DNA of 47,585 bases, taken from contig CAMYKI010000013.1 of assembly GCA_947258985.1 (NCBI GenBank), positions 1 through 47,585 of the forward strand. The letters are read 5' to 3'. This document shows positions 33,365 through 40,973 of the stretch, one piece after another. This stretch comes from an uncultured Acidimicrobiaceae bacterium. GTDB lineage: Bacteria; Actinomycetota; Acidimicrobiia; Spongiisociales; UBA5794. The notes under the pieces are model-generated. The model had not been told where the DNA came from and ran no database searches. It was given only the letters and a program-made list of their open reading frames with translations. The first letter of the stretch is position 1; each line of letters opens with the position of its first letter. The position numbers and the translations under genes are program-made.

Positions 33365-34777
33365 TCACCCGCGAGGAGTGAAGCCGGAGAACAGCTCCTC
33401 GTCGGTTGGTTGGAAGCTGGGGATCTCGCGGATGACCCAGGTGTTATTCATATAGTGCTTGAGCGCAATGTTCTCCGATAGGCCGTTGCCTCCCCACGTT
33501 CCGCAGCCGAGAGAGTGGGTGAATGGCATTCCGCTGACCCAGCTGCCGCCGTTGGTTGCGGCCTGAGGCTGGTTGACGACCACACGAGTCGTATAGGTTC
33601 CCAACGCCAGTTTCTCTACGTTCTCAGGTGTTGCCGAGAAGATTCCGCATGAGTGTCCGTGGCCTGAGTACGCATGGTTCTCGTTGGTGATACGGATGGC
33701 TTCGTCGATGCTGCTGCTCTTGTAGACAGTTGTCACGAGACTCATCTTCTCGCCGCTAAATGGCGAGGCTTCCCCGGTCTTGTCCTCTTCCACCAGTAGG
33801 AAGCTGGTCTCCTCGGGGACATCGAGACCGGCCAGCTCGGCGATATTGCTCACCGGCGACGCCACGACGTGCCGGTTGATTATGTGGTTTGCGGGCCATT
33901 CAGGCCAGATGGCCTTCCTGAGCTTCTCCTTCTCATCCGCATTGACCAGATGAGCGCCGACCTTCTCGAACTCGGCCAGCATCTCGGCGTACACCGACTC
34001 GTCGATCACGACAGCGTTATCGCAGGAACACCCTGCGGCAAGGTCGAACGTCTTGCTGGCCTTTATCTTGGCCGCGGCATCTGCAAGGTCGGCGGTCTTG
34101 TCGATGATGATGATGGCGTTGCCGGCTCCAACACCGAAAGCCGGCGTTCCCGAACTGTGGGCCGCACGGACCATGGGCTGGCCACCGGTGGCGATGACCA
34201 GATCACACTGCTTCATGAGCTCATTGGTCTTGGGGATCGAAGGATCCTCGATGGTGATGAACAGATCCTCCGGAGCGCCGTACTTCTTCATCACGGCCCG
34301 CAGCAGGTTCGTCACCTTCGCCGTGGTGAGCTTGCTCCTGGGATGGGGCGAGAAGATGACGGCGTCCCTGGCTTTGACCACAAAGATCGCCTGGGTCAGC
34401 GGATGGAATTCTCCCTGGGTGCTGGGTACCAGCGAGCCGATGACACCAACAGGCTTGGCAATGCGGACAAGCCCCTTCTCGGGGATTTCTTCTACTACAC
34501 CGACGCTCTTGGCATTCTTGACGTCATAGAGGATTCCCCGGCATTTGCCGGCGACCTTGGCGACCTTCGAGGGGACATCACCCAGTTGGCATTCTTCGAA
34601 CGAGAACTCGGCGATTTCTTGCAGAAGCTCATGGTTTGCGGCGATTTCCCAGGCGATTGCATGGGCAAGCTCATCGACCTTCTCCTGTGAGAACCCTTCC
34701 GCCACTTTCTGCGCCTTCCGGGCGCGACCTATTAGCTCGGAAATGTAGGCCGCCGTGTCCGCATCGTTCTGGCTCAT
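33365..34777 (-). CDS. CoA-acylating aldehyde dehydrogenase
   Basis: The product, 470 residues, is an ALDH of the EutE/SauS type, which turns an aldehyde plus CoA and NAD(P)+ into an acyl-CoA. The catalytic Cys is C250 in SKTFDLAAGCSCDN. Typical late features are GTYTTRVVVNQPQA, the SLGCGTWGGNGLSEN loop and the C-terminal YMNNTWVIREIP. The sequence style is close to sulfoacetaldehyde dehydrogenase (SauS), but the real aldehyde is unknown. GGAGGG five bases before ATG 34777 supports the start. It is the first gene of its operon, behind an operator-bearing promoter derived from an SDR gene. Confidence 0.9.
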   Translation of the reverse strand: MSQNDADTAAYISELIGRARKAQKVAEGFSQEKVDELAHAIAWEIAANHELLQEIAEFSFEECQLGDVPSKVAKVAGKCRGILYDVKNAKSVGVVEEIPEKGLVRIAKPVGVIGSLVPSTQGEFHPLTQAIFVVKARDAVIFSPHPRSKLTTAKVTNLLRAVMKKYGAPEDLFITIEDPSIPKTNELMKQCDLVIATGGQPMVRAAHSSGTPAFGVGAGNAIIIIDKTADLADAAAKIKASKTFDLAAGCSCDNAVVIDESVYAEMLAEFEKVGAHLVNADEKEKLRKAIWPEWPANHIINRHVVASPVSNIAELAGLDVPEETSFLLVEEDKTGEASPFSGEKMSLVTTVYKSSSIDEAIRITNENHAYSGHGHSCGIFSATPENVEKLALGTYTTRVVVNQPQAATNGGSWVSGMPFTHSLGCGTWGGNGLSENIALKHYMNNTWVIREIPSFQPTDEELFSGFTPRG

Positions 34778-34802
34778 GAGTACCCTCCGAAAGTCAATGA
34801 AT

Positions 34803-34882
34803 CCCGATCCGACGCGCCGGGCTTTGCCGACGCCCTGAGTGCTTCCGGTTGTCAGCCGAACCTTGCCATCAAAGCGACCCGC
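34803..34882 (-). pseudogene. N-terminal remnant of an SDR gene in the promoter leader
   Basis: Read on the minus strand this gives GRFDGKVRLTTGSTQGVGKA, matching the first SDR start (GRFDGEVALITGSTQGVGEA). By hand count 48 of 63 bases agree. The start codon is changed from ATG to GCG, and the frame is lost after about 25 codons. The next real gene, the aldehyde dehydrogenase, begins 25 bp further on. Confidence 0.85.
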
Positions 34883-34908
34883 GACGCCTCACTCGAATCA
34901 CGTGCCTC

Positions 34909-34914
34909 ATTATA
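34909..34914 (-). promoter_or_regulatory. -10 box of the aldehyde dehydrogenase operon
   Basis: TATAAT on the minus strand, 11 bp downstream of operator site 3, is in exactly the same geometry as at the SDR-iolB promoter. Transcription should start near 34902, so the leader includes the SDR remnant. Confidence 0.7.
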
Positions 34915-34925
34915 TGCGTACAACC

Positions 34926-34941
34926 GTTGGAACGTTCCAAC
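34926..34941. promoter_or_regulatory. LacI-type operator, site 3
   Basis: GTTGGAACGTTCCAAC is a 16-bp perfect palindrome. It lies 43 bp before the dead SDR start, the same distance as site 2 from the live SDR start, and covers the -35 region of the aldehyde dehydrogenase operon. Confidence 0.88.
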
Positions 34942-34989
34942 ATTCTGGCTGAACGAGACAATCGACCCAAGCGCTAACTTCGCATCACC

Positions 34990-35262
34990 ATGACCTCTGA
35001 TTCGCGGCGGACTGTCGCACTCCAACATCTCGCTGCTTTGTGTGCCGTCGACCCCGATCGCAGACCGGGCAGCGTCGGGAATCTTGCCGCTACCGACTAC
35101 GCCGCCGCAGTTCTTACCAACGCCGGATGGGAAGTGAAGCAGCCCGAGTTCGACTGTCTGGACTGGTATACCGATGGCGGGTCTGTCGAAATCAACGGTC
35201 AATCGGTGAAACTGACCCCGAGCCCATACGGGCTGGGTGTCGAAGCAACCGCACCGCGATGA
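34990..35262 (+). pseudogene. N-terminal fragment of an M28-type peptidase
   Basis: The 90-residue frame reads like the first fifth of an M28/PA-domain aminopeptidase-like protein: LCAVDPDRRPGSVGNLAATD and YAAAVLTNAGWEVKQPEFDC, then a PA-like stretch. The zinc-binding catalytic part is missing. The stop at 35260-35262 lies two bases before a 42-bp perfect palindrome. It is divergent from the aldehyde dehydrogenase operon. It may be a dead fragment, though expression of a short protein cannot be excluded. Confidence 0.6.
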
Positions 35263-35264
35263 GT

Positions 35265-35306
35265 CTGGCGTACGTGGTGGCGGTATACCGCCACCACGTA
35301 CGCCAG
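35265..35306. terminator. 42-bp perfect palindrome
   Basis: Two 21-bp arms (35265-35285 and 35286-35306) are exact reverse complements with no spacer, beginning CTGGCGTACG. It lies between the peptidase fragment and the convergent MerR gene, three bases past one stop codon and five before the other, so it can form a very stable bidirectional terminator. Confidence 0.8.
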
Positions 35307-35311
35307 AGCGG

Positions 35312-36130
35312 TTAGGACTGCTCGGAGCAGATGGGGAACTCGACCCTGGTGAGCAGTTCTTCGGCAGCCACCGTCGTGGGATCGTTCAGATAGATCTCCC
35401 GAGGTGGTCCCGCCATCTCGTGCCCGTGTTCCGAGACCCAGCTGGTCAGGGTGTGATACGCCCGGCCGATCTCCGGGTACGGTCCGCGGTGGACCGTGGC
35501 CGCCACCGATCCGCCCTCGAGCTCACGTCCGTATACCTCGTCGCTACCCGAGAAGGCACCGGCAACCGGGACGCAGATCTCGATGTCGCCTTCCGTCTCC
35601 TCATCGATGACATCGTGATAGACGATCAACGGTGCGCCGGCGGGGGGAAGACCTGCCCGGCCCATTGCTCCCATGAGCGATCCGAATCCGGCCTGTATGT
35701 CGTCAGCGATACGGGCCAGGTTGGTATGTACTCTCGTCGCGGCGATGGCCTGCGGCGCCGCTTCCATGATCTGAACTTCGTAGGGCATGATTCCTTCCTT
35801 GCGTTGCATGAGCGATTCGAGGTAGGCAACCATCCGCTCGTGAGCTTCCAGCCGCTCGACCAACCGCTCCCGGTGCACGGCCAGCTGTTTCTGGATCAAC
35901 TCCCGATCATCGGTCTCCAGGATCACTCGGATCTCGTCCAGCGGCATGTCGACCGAACGCAGGATGCGGACCGCTTCAGCCCGATTCGCCTGCCCGAGTT
36001 CGTAGTACCGATAGCCGGATGATGGGTCGACTTGAGCGGGACGAAGCAGACCGATCTCGTCGTACAACCGCAACGCCTTCACAGACAGCCGGGTCATCGT
36101 CGAGAACTTGCCGATGGGAACCAGATTCAC
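35312..36130 (-). CDS. MerR-family regulator with GyrI-like effector domain
   Basis: The product, 272 residues, has a MerR helix-turn-helix (IGKFSTMTRLSVKALRLYDE, with YYELGQANRAEAVRILRSVD), a coiled dimerisation helix (about 75-112) and a GyrI-like ligand-binding domain (about 118-270) like BmrR. Such proteins sense hydrophobic or cationic drugs and activate efflux or detoxification genes by untwisting a long-spacer promoter. Its start is GTG 36130. Its own promoter has the 19-bp spacer typical of MerR control. The oxidoreductase gene upstream ends 91 bp before and is not obviously controlled by it. Confidence 0.92.
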   Translation of the reverse strand: MNLVPIGKFSTMTRLSVKALRLYDEIGLLRPAQVDPSSGYRYYELGQANRAEAVRILRSVDMPLDEIRVILETDDRELIQKQLAVHRERLVERLEAHERMVAYLESLMQRKEGIMPYEVQIMEAAPQAIAATRVHTNLARIADDIQAGFGSLMGAMGRAGLPPAGAPLIVYHDVIDEETEGDIEICVPVAGAFSGSDEVYGRELEGGSVAATVHRGPYPEIGRAYHTLTSWVSEHGHEMAGPPREIYLNDPTTVAAEELLTRVEFPICSEQS

Positions 36131-36150
36131 CTCGAACCTCCTTACTCACC

Positions 36151-36181
36151 ATTGTCAAGGCTCCTCCCAGGGGAGAGTCAA
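36151..36181 (-). promoter_or_regulatory. MerR-type promoter with 19-bp spacer
   Basis: On the minus strand TTGACT (36176-36181) and GACAAT (36151-36156) are 19 bp apart. The spacer holds the dyad CTCCC-CT-GGGAG (36164-36175). A long spacer with a central dyad is the standard MerR operator design, so the gene is probably autoregulated. Confidence 0.75.
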
Positions 36182-36221
36182 GCGGAAAATCGTGGAGGTT
36201 GCGTAGTCGCCTTGTCCTCAG

Positions 36222-37190
36222 TCAGATGACCACTACCAGCTTGCCGCGTGCATGACCCTCACCGAGGTAGCGGAACGCGTCGGGAACCTCGCGCAGCATG
36301 TAGCGCCGGTCCATCACGGCAGCGATCTCGCCTCGCTCAAGGAGACCGCGCAGAACTTCGAGGTCGTCGAGATTCACGTTTGCGACAAACCAGGCGAACT
36401 TCTGGCTCCGACCCAGGAACAGGAACTGGGCAGCCAGCATCCTCCGCACCGGACCGAGCCACTTGCCTTTGGGCCCGCCCACCATCACATACCTGCCTCC
36501 ATCGACCAACAGGCGACGGCACTTCGCCAAAGGCCGGTTCCCCACTATGTCGAGGATCACATCGAAGCCGGTGTCCAGCTGGGTGAAATCCTGTGTGGTG
36601 TAGTCGATCACCCGATCCGCCCCCATCTCCCGGGCGGCGTCAACGTTGCGGGTGCTGCAGACGGCGGTGACCCCGGTGCCGAGCGACTTGGCTATCTGAA
36701 CTGCCCAGGTTCCGACGGCACCCGACGCTCCGTTGATCAGCACCTTGTCGCCGGCTCGCGCTTGCCCGTGATCACGCAGACCCTGCAGTGCTGTGAACCC
36801 CGCCAGAGGGACGGCCGCCGCCTCTTCGAAGGTTGCGTTCGACGGCTTATGTGCGAGATGCCGCTCCTTGGCTATGGCGTACTCAGCAAACGAGCCATCG
36901 ATCTCCCCGAAGATCTCATCCCCGGGTTCAAAGCGAGTCACTGCACTCCCCACCGCCGCGACGACTCCGGAAACGTCTTTGCCGACCTTCGGATTCTTGG
37001 GACGGCGCAGCCCGGCGCCCATCAACCGCACCAGGTACGGGGTGCCGGTCATCATGTGCCAGTCGGCAATGTTGAGCGATGCCGCCCTGACTTCGATCAG
37101 GACTTCGTCGTCTGCTACGACCGGATCTGGGACTTCCTCGAAGTTGAGTGTCTCCGGACCGCCGTACTCGTACTGGGTAATTGCCTTCAT
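36222..37190 (-). CDS. Zinc-independent medium-chain oxidoreductase (quinone reductase type)
   Basis: The product, 322 residues, is an MDR-superfamily NAD(P)-dependent oxidoreductase of the zeta-crystallin/quinone-oxidoreductase group. The N-terminal domain has LIEVRAASLNIADWHMMTG; the catalytic-zinc residues of true alcohol dehydrogenases are absent. The cofactor fold has INGASGAVGTWAVQIAK. It likely reduces quinones or enones, perhaps in detoxification, which fits the nearby drug-type MerR regulator. GGAG lies upstream of ATG 37190. Confidence 0.88.
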   Translation of the reverse strand: MKAITQYEYGGPETLNFEEVPDPVVADDEVLIEVRAASLNIADWHMMTGTPYLVRLMGAGLRRPKNPKVGKDVSGVVAAVGSAVTRFEPGDEIFGEIDGSFAEYAIAKERHLAHKPSNATFEEAAAVPLAGFTALQGLRDHGQARAGDKVLINGASGAVGTWAVQIAKSLGTGVTAVCSTRNVDAAREMGADRVIDYTTQDFTQLDTGFDVILDIVGNRPLAKCRRLLVDGGRYVMVGGPKGKWLGPVRRMLAAQFLFLGRSQKFAWFVANVNLDDLEVLRGLLERGEIAAVMDRRYMLREVPDAFRYLGEGHARGKLVVVI

Positions 37191-37535
37191 TCGCTCTCCG
37201 TCCCTTGGGCTGCACAGTCGTTGGAGAAAGACCGGCTATCAACATACACAGCGGGGCTGCAAGGGGAACCGGCGGAAGCGGTGACAGTACTGCTCGCTCA
37301 ACCGCAGCGCCCCTGCAGCGGGCTTGGGCGAAAACGCCCTTGCACGGGATGTCGGCAGGCGAAACGATGATGACGACCGGGAGGCGGCTCGTGCCGGATG
37401 ATCAGGTGACGATCGACCCCGAGTTCCTGCCGTCCCCGCCGAGCCCCGGGAACCTCTACACGCTCGATGTCATCGACCGGGTCGCGGAACCCTTGGCCGT
37501 GGCTCGGTACTGTGCGCCGCTGACCTAACCGGCGA
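37191..37535. other. 345-bp intergenic region with a possible gene fragment
   Basis: A plus-strand stretch at 37370-37528 has a protein-like end, RRLVPDDQVTIDPEFLPS and LYTLDVIDRVAEPLAVARY, with a stop at 37526, but I recognise no family; it may be a fragment. A small hairpin, GGGCG-AAAA-CGCCC, lies at 37326-37339. The part next to 37190 should hold the oxidoreductase promoter. Confidence 0.35.
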
Positions 37536-38333
37536 TTAATCCTCCGGCAGCACCGGCACCTTTTCGAACGGCTGGCCCATCGCCTCGGGCCCAATGGCGT
37601 CGTAGCCACCGTCGACCGCCAGGTCGGCACCGGTGACAAACGAGGCTCGATCAGAGCTGAGGAACACGACCGCGTCACCGCACTCCTCCGGGTCGACCAT
37701 GCGACCCATGGGCTGGAACTCGGCGGCGAATAGGTCTGCCCGTTCCCGGCTGCCGTAGCGGCGATCGATGTTCCGGCTCCAGGTCCATCCCAGGGTGATG
37801 TGATTGACCCGGATGTTGTCCGGCGCCAGCGCCTGCGACATGTTGCGGGTCATCCCCAGCAGCGCCGACTTCGTCGTCGGATACACGATGCGGTTGGGCT
37901 GCGACTGCTTGCCCGAGATCGAACCGACGATCACCACCGCCCCACCGCCGCGTTCCCGCATGTGGGGAACGGCCTTCTGGATGAGCATCGCCCCGCTGAT
38001 CACGTTGGTGTCGAACGAGCGTTGCCAGTTGTCGCGGGTGGTCTCGAGCATTCCGCAGTCGAAGATCGCCGCAGCCGACACGACAATGTCGACACCGCCG
38101 AAGCGGTCGATGGCAGTGTCGACGAGCACGTCGAGTTCGTCGTCATTGGTGATGTCGGTGCGCACGAACACGCCGGAGTCGCCGAGCGGGGCAACCACCT
38201 CGGCACCGTTTGCCTCATTGCGCCCGGCCATCACCACCTTTGCTCCGGCCTCGACCAGTTTCAGGCCGATGGCGGCGCCGACCAAAGAGCCGGCACCGGT
38301 CAGCAGCGCAACCTTGCCATCGAGGTCGCCCAT
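37536..38333 (-). CDS. Short-chain dehydrogenase/reductase (second SDR)
   Basis: The product, 265 residues, is a classical SDR with the cofactor loop TGAGSLVGAAIG, VVSAAAIFD in the NAG position (Asn replaced), the catalytic Ser in VGSISG, and YPTTKSAL with Tyr and Lys. A distinctive tail AIGPEAMGQPFEKVPVLPED ends the protein; a copy of that tail is found as a remnant at 28897-28968. It is the last gene of the operon led by the 2-hydroxyacid dehydrogenase, two bases after the iolD stop. The substrate is probably a hydroxyl group of a sugar or cyclitol intermediate. Confidence 0.9.
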   Translation of the reverse strand: MGDLDGKVALLTGAGSLVGAAIGLKLVEAGAKVVMAGRNEANGAEVVAPLGDSGVFVRTDITNDDELDVLVDTAIDRFGGVDIVVSAAAIFDCGMLETTRDNWQRSFDTNVISGAMLIQKAVPHMRERGGGAVVIVGSISGKQSQPNRIVYPTTKSALLGMTRNMSQALAPDNIRVNHITLGWTWSRNIDRRYGSRERADLFAAEFQPMGRMVDPEECGDAVVFLSSDRASFVTGADLAVDGGYDAIGPEAMGQPFEKVPVLPED

Positions 38334-38335
38334 CG

Positions 38336-40180
38336 TTAGATCCCGACTCGCTGATGCTTCTTCTCCGCTTCCAGTTCAGCACGAGCGACCCGCACCTGCT
38401 CGCGGTCGCTGACCTCGGGGACACCAACCTCCCACCAGGCACCTCCCTCGGTCCAGGTGTACTCGTCGATGTCGACGACGATCGCATAGCTGCGGTCTGC
38501 GGCCTTGGCCCTGGCATATGCCGCGGGCAGGTCCTTCACATGCTCGACCTTCTCCACCAGCGCACCCATAGCCTCAATGTGCTTCACGAAGTCGACATGG
38601 AAGTAGCGCTCGTGGCGGGCAGTGCGCAACAGGTTGTTGAACTCCGCACCGCCCTGGTTGACCTGGAGGCGGTTGATCACTGCGAACCCGCCGTTGTCGC
38701 ACACCATGAAAATGACTTTGTGCCCGGTCATCACGGTGGAGTAGATGTCCGAGTTCATCATCAGATAGGAGCCGTCACCGACCCAACAGATGACGTCGCC
38801 ATCACCACGCGCCATTTTGGCGCCCCAGGCTCCGGCGATCTCATAGCCCATCGTTGAGTACCCATACTCAGAGTCGAACGAGCCGATGGCTTTTGACCGC
38901 CACCCCATCACCAACTCCCCGGGGAGACCGCCGGCTGCCGAGAGGCAGTAGTCATCGTCATCGCAGACCTCGTTGATGGCCTGGATGACCTCGGCATAGG
39001 CGGGAGGCCCATCGTGCTCTTTGCCCTTCCAAGAGTCGAGGTAGGCGTGCCACTCGGCGATGCGATTCTGGGAGAAGGCAAGCCAATCGGCAGGCGCCTC
39101 GTAGTCACCGATTGCGGCGTCGAGCGCCTCGATGGCGACAAGGGCATCGGCAACCACCGGCAACGACATCTGCTTATGGGCGTCCCACCCGGCCGTGTTG
39201 ATGGCGACGAACTTGGTATCGGGATTCTTGAACACCGACCAGGAGCCGGTGGTGAAATCCTGGAGCCGCGTCCCGATGGCCAGAACAACGTCGGCATCCT
39301 CGGCGACTGCATTGGCCGCTGTGGATCCGGTGACTCCGATCGGGCCTGCGTAGTTGGGGTGATCGTGGACCAGAGTCGCCTTGCCGGCAACGGTCTCGAC
39401 AACCGGGATGCCCCTCTTCTCGGCGAAAGCAGTGAGTTCAGCTACCGCACCCGAATACTGAACCCCGCCGCCGGCGATGATCATCGGCTTGGCGGCGCTA
39501 CCCAGCAGTTCCGCTGCCTTGGCGATGTCGCGTGGGTCGGGTCCGGGACGCCGAACGTAATGCAACCGCGGCTCGAAGAACTTGGCCGGGTAGTCGTATG
39601 CCTCCGCCTGGATGTCCTGAGGGAGTGCGAAAAAGGCCGGACCACGGGTGGCCGGATCGAGCATCACTGCCAGCGCCTGCGGCAGTGACTGCACGACCTG
39701 CTCGGGACGGCTGATGCGATCCCAATAGCGGGTGACCGGCTTGAAGGCGTCGGCCGCAGTAATCGTCGGATTCTGGAAGTTCTCTACCTGCTGCAGTACC
39801 GGGTCGACGATGCGGTGCTGGAAGGTGTCGCCGCTGAAGAGCAACACCGGGATCCGGTTGGCGTGAGCGGCCGCGGCGGCAGTGACCATGTTGGTGCTGC
39901 CCGGGCCAATTGACGACGTGGCGATCATGATGCGGTTGCCCCTCATCGCCTTGCCGTATGCCACGGCGGCGAGCGCCATCGACTGCTCGTTGTGGCCGCG
40001 CCAGGTGGGGAGCTCGTCTTGCACCGGTTGGAGCGCCTCGGCGAGACACGTGACGTTGCCGTGGCCGAAGATGCCAAAGGCACCGGCGAAGACGCCTACT
40101 TCTTCACCGTCGACGATGGTGCGCTGCGCCAGCAGCCACTTGACTATTGCCTGCGCCGTTGTCAGCCGGATTGTTTCCAT
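38336..40180 (-). CDS. iolD: IolD-like trihydroxycyclohexanedione hydrolase
   Basis: The product, 614 residues, is a thiamine-diphosphate enzyme of the IolD type, which opens the ring of 3D-(3,5/4)-trihydroxycyclohexane-1,2-dione to 5-deoxy-D-glucuronate. N-terminal features are GVFAGAFGIFGHGNVTCLAE and WRGHNEQSMALAAVAYG with the catalytic Glu. The cofactor-binding end has EYGYSTMGYEIAGAWGAKMA and GDGSYLMMNSDI followed by DNGGFAVINRLQ. ATG 40180 is chosen because GAGGAG lies six bases upstream; the frame runs to 40291. Together with IolB it indicates cyclitol catabolism. Confidence 0.93.
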   Translation of the reverse strand: METIRLTTAQAIVKWLLAQRTIVDGEEVGVFAGAFGIFGHGNVTCLAEALQPVQDELPTWRGHNEQSMALAAVAYGKAMRGNRIMIATSSIGPGSTNMVTAAAAAHANRIPVLLFSGDTFQHRIVDPVLQQVENFQNPTITAADAFKPVTRYWDRISRPEQVVQSLPQALAVMLDPATRGPAFFALPQDIQAEAYDYPAKFFEPRLHYVRRPGPDPRDIAKAAELLGSAAKPMIIAGGGVQYSGAVAELTAFAEKRGIPVVETVAGKATLVHDHPNYAGPIGVTGSTAANAVAEDADVVLAIGTRLQDFTTGSWSVFKNPDTKFVAINTAGWDAHKQMSLPVVADALVAIEALDAAIGDYEAPADWLAFSQNRIAEWHAYLDSWKGKEHDGPPAYAEVIQAINEVCDDDDYCLSAAGGLPGELVMGWRSKAIGSFDSEYGYSTMGYEIAGAWGAKMARGDGDVICWVGDGSYLMMNSDIYSTVMTGHKVIFMVCDNGGFAVINRLQVNQGGAEFNNLLRTARHERYFHVDFVKHIEAMGALVEKVEHVKDLPAAYARAKAADRSYAIVVDIDEYTWTEGGAWWEVGVPEVSDREQVRVARAELEAEKKHQRVGI

Positions 40181-40197
40181 TCGTGTCTCCTCGGTTC

Positions 40198-40962
40198 TCA
40201 GCCGCGCACCGCGGTTAGATACGTATTGATTCCTTGCTTGACTAATCCTTCGAAGCCTGCGGTGAAGTACCTGGCTCCCCTGTCGAGCCACTCGGCGGCA
40301 AATGCCGGGCTCCCGGCGAAGATGCCGAGGGTCTTGTCGGACGCGGTGACGACCTCCGCGACCTGCTCCATCACCTTACGCACCTCGGGATGGCCCGGAT
40401 TCCCGGGATGCCCCAAGGAATGCGATAGATCCGTCGGCCCGATGAACAACACGTCCACGTCATCGATAGCCGTGTACTCCTCCACGGCTGCTGCCGCCTC
40501 TGCCGTCTCGATGTGGATAATCACCATCGTTTCCCGGTTGGAGCGTGCCGTGAATTCAGCAAGTGATTCGGTTACCCCCCAGCCGCCTTGCCGGCTGCCT
40601 GCCAGCCCGCGCTGACCGCGCGGCCCGTACTTGGCTGCAACGACGGCTTGTTCGGCACCGGTCGCAGTGTTCACCCAGGGCACATGGATCCCGTGAGCGC
40701 CGGCGTCCAGGAAGCGCAGGATCACGTGCGCCTGGTTGCTCGGCACCCGGGCAATCGGAGTCACGCCGTGAAGCTCGCTCGCCCTGACAAGACCCTCGAT
40801 GTCCCTGGCTTCCAGCGAACCGTGCTCCCCATCGAAGATGAGGAAGTCCCAGCCCTGCATGGCGACGAACTCCGCGAGTGTCGGCTCTGCCTGCCTGAAG
40901 AAGCAGCCGTACACGGCCTCTCCGCGGTGCAGCTTCTGTTTCGTCGAATTCTGAATCAGCAT
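40198..40962 (-). CDS. HpcH/HpaI-family class II aldolase
   Basis: The product, 254 residues, belongs to the HpcH/HpaI aldolase/citrate lyase family of metal-dependent pyruvate-type aldolases. Typical parts are FLIFDGEHGSLEARD, the Arg in TPIARVPSN, AGAHGIHVPWVNT, and HIETAEAA with a metal Glu, then VLFIGPTDLSHSLG. It cleaves or forms a C-C bond in a hydroxy-oxo acid. Here it lies directly before iolD in the operon and could take the place of a canonical IolJ aldolase, but that is inference. ATG 40962 has GGAGG four bases upstream. Confidence 0.9.
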   Translation of the reverse strand: MLIQNSTKQKLHRGEAVYGCFFRQAEPTLAEFVAMQGWDFLIFDGEHGSLEARDIEGLVRASELHGVTPIARVPSNQAHVILRFLDAGAHGIHVPWVNTATGAEQAVVAAKYGPRGQRGLAGSRQGGWGVTESLAEFTARSNRETMVIIHIETAEAAAAVEEYTAIDDVDVLFIGPTDLSHSLGHPGNPGHPEVRKVMEQVAEVVTASDKTLGIFAGSPAFAAEWLDRGARYFTAGFEGLVKQGINTYLTAVRG

Positions 40963-40973
40963 TGGCCCTCCGG

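Noticed and set aside
36252-37370. 372-codon plus-strand open frame
   Set aside because: It is antisense to the medium-chain oxidoreductase, which shows a clear cofactor fold.
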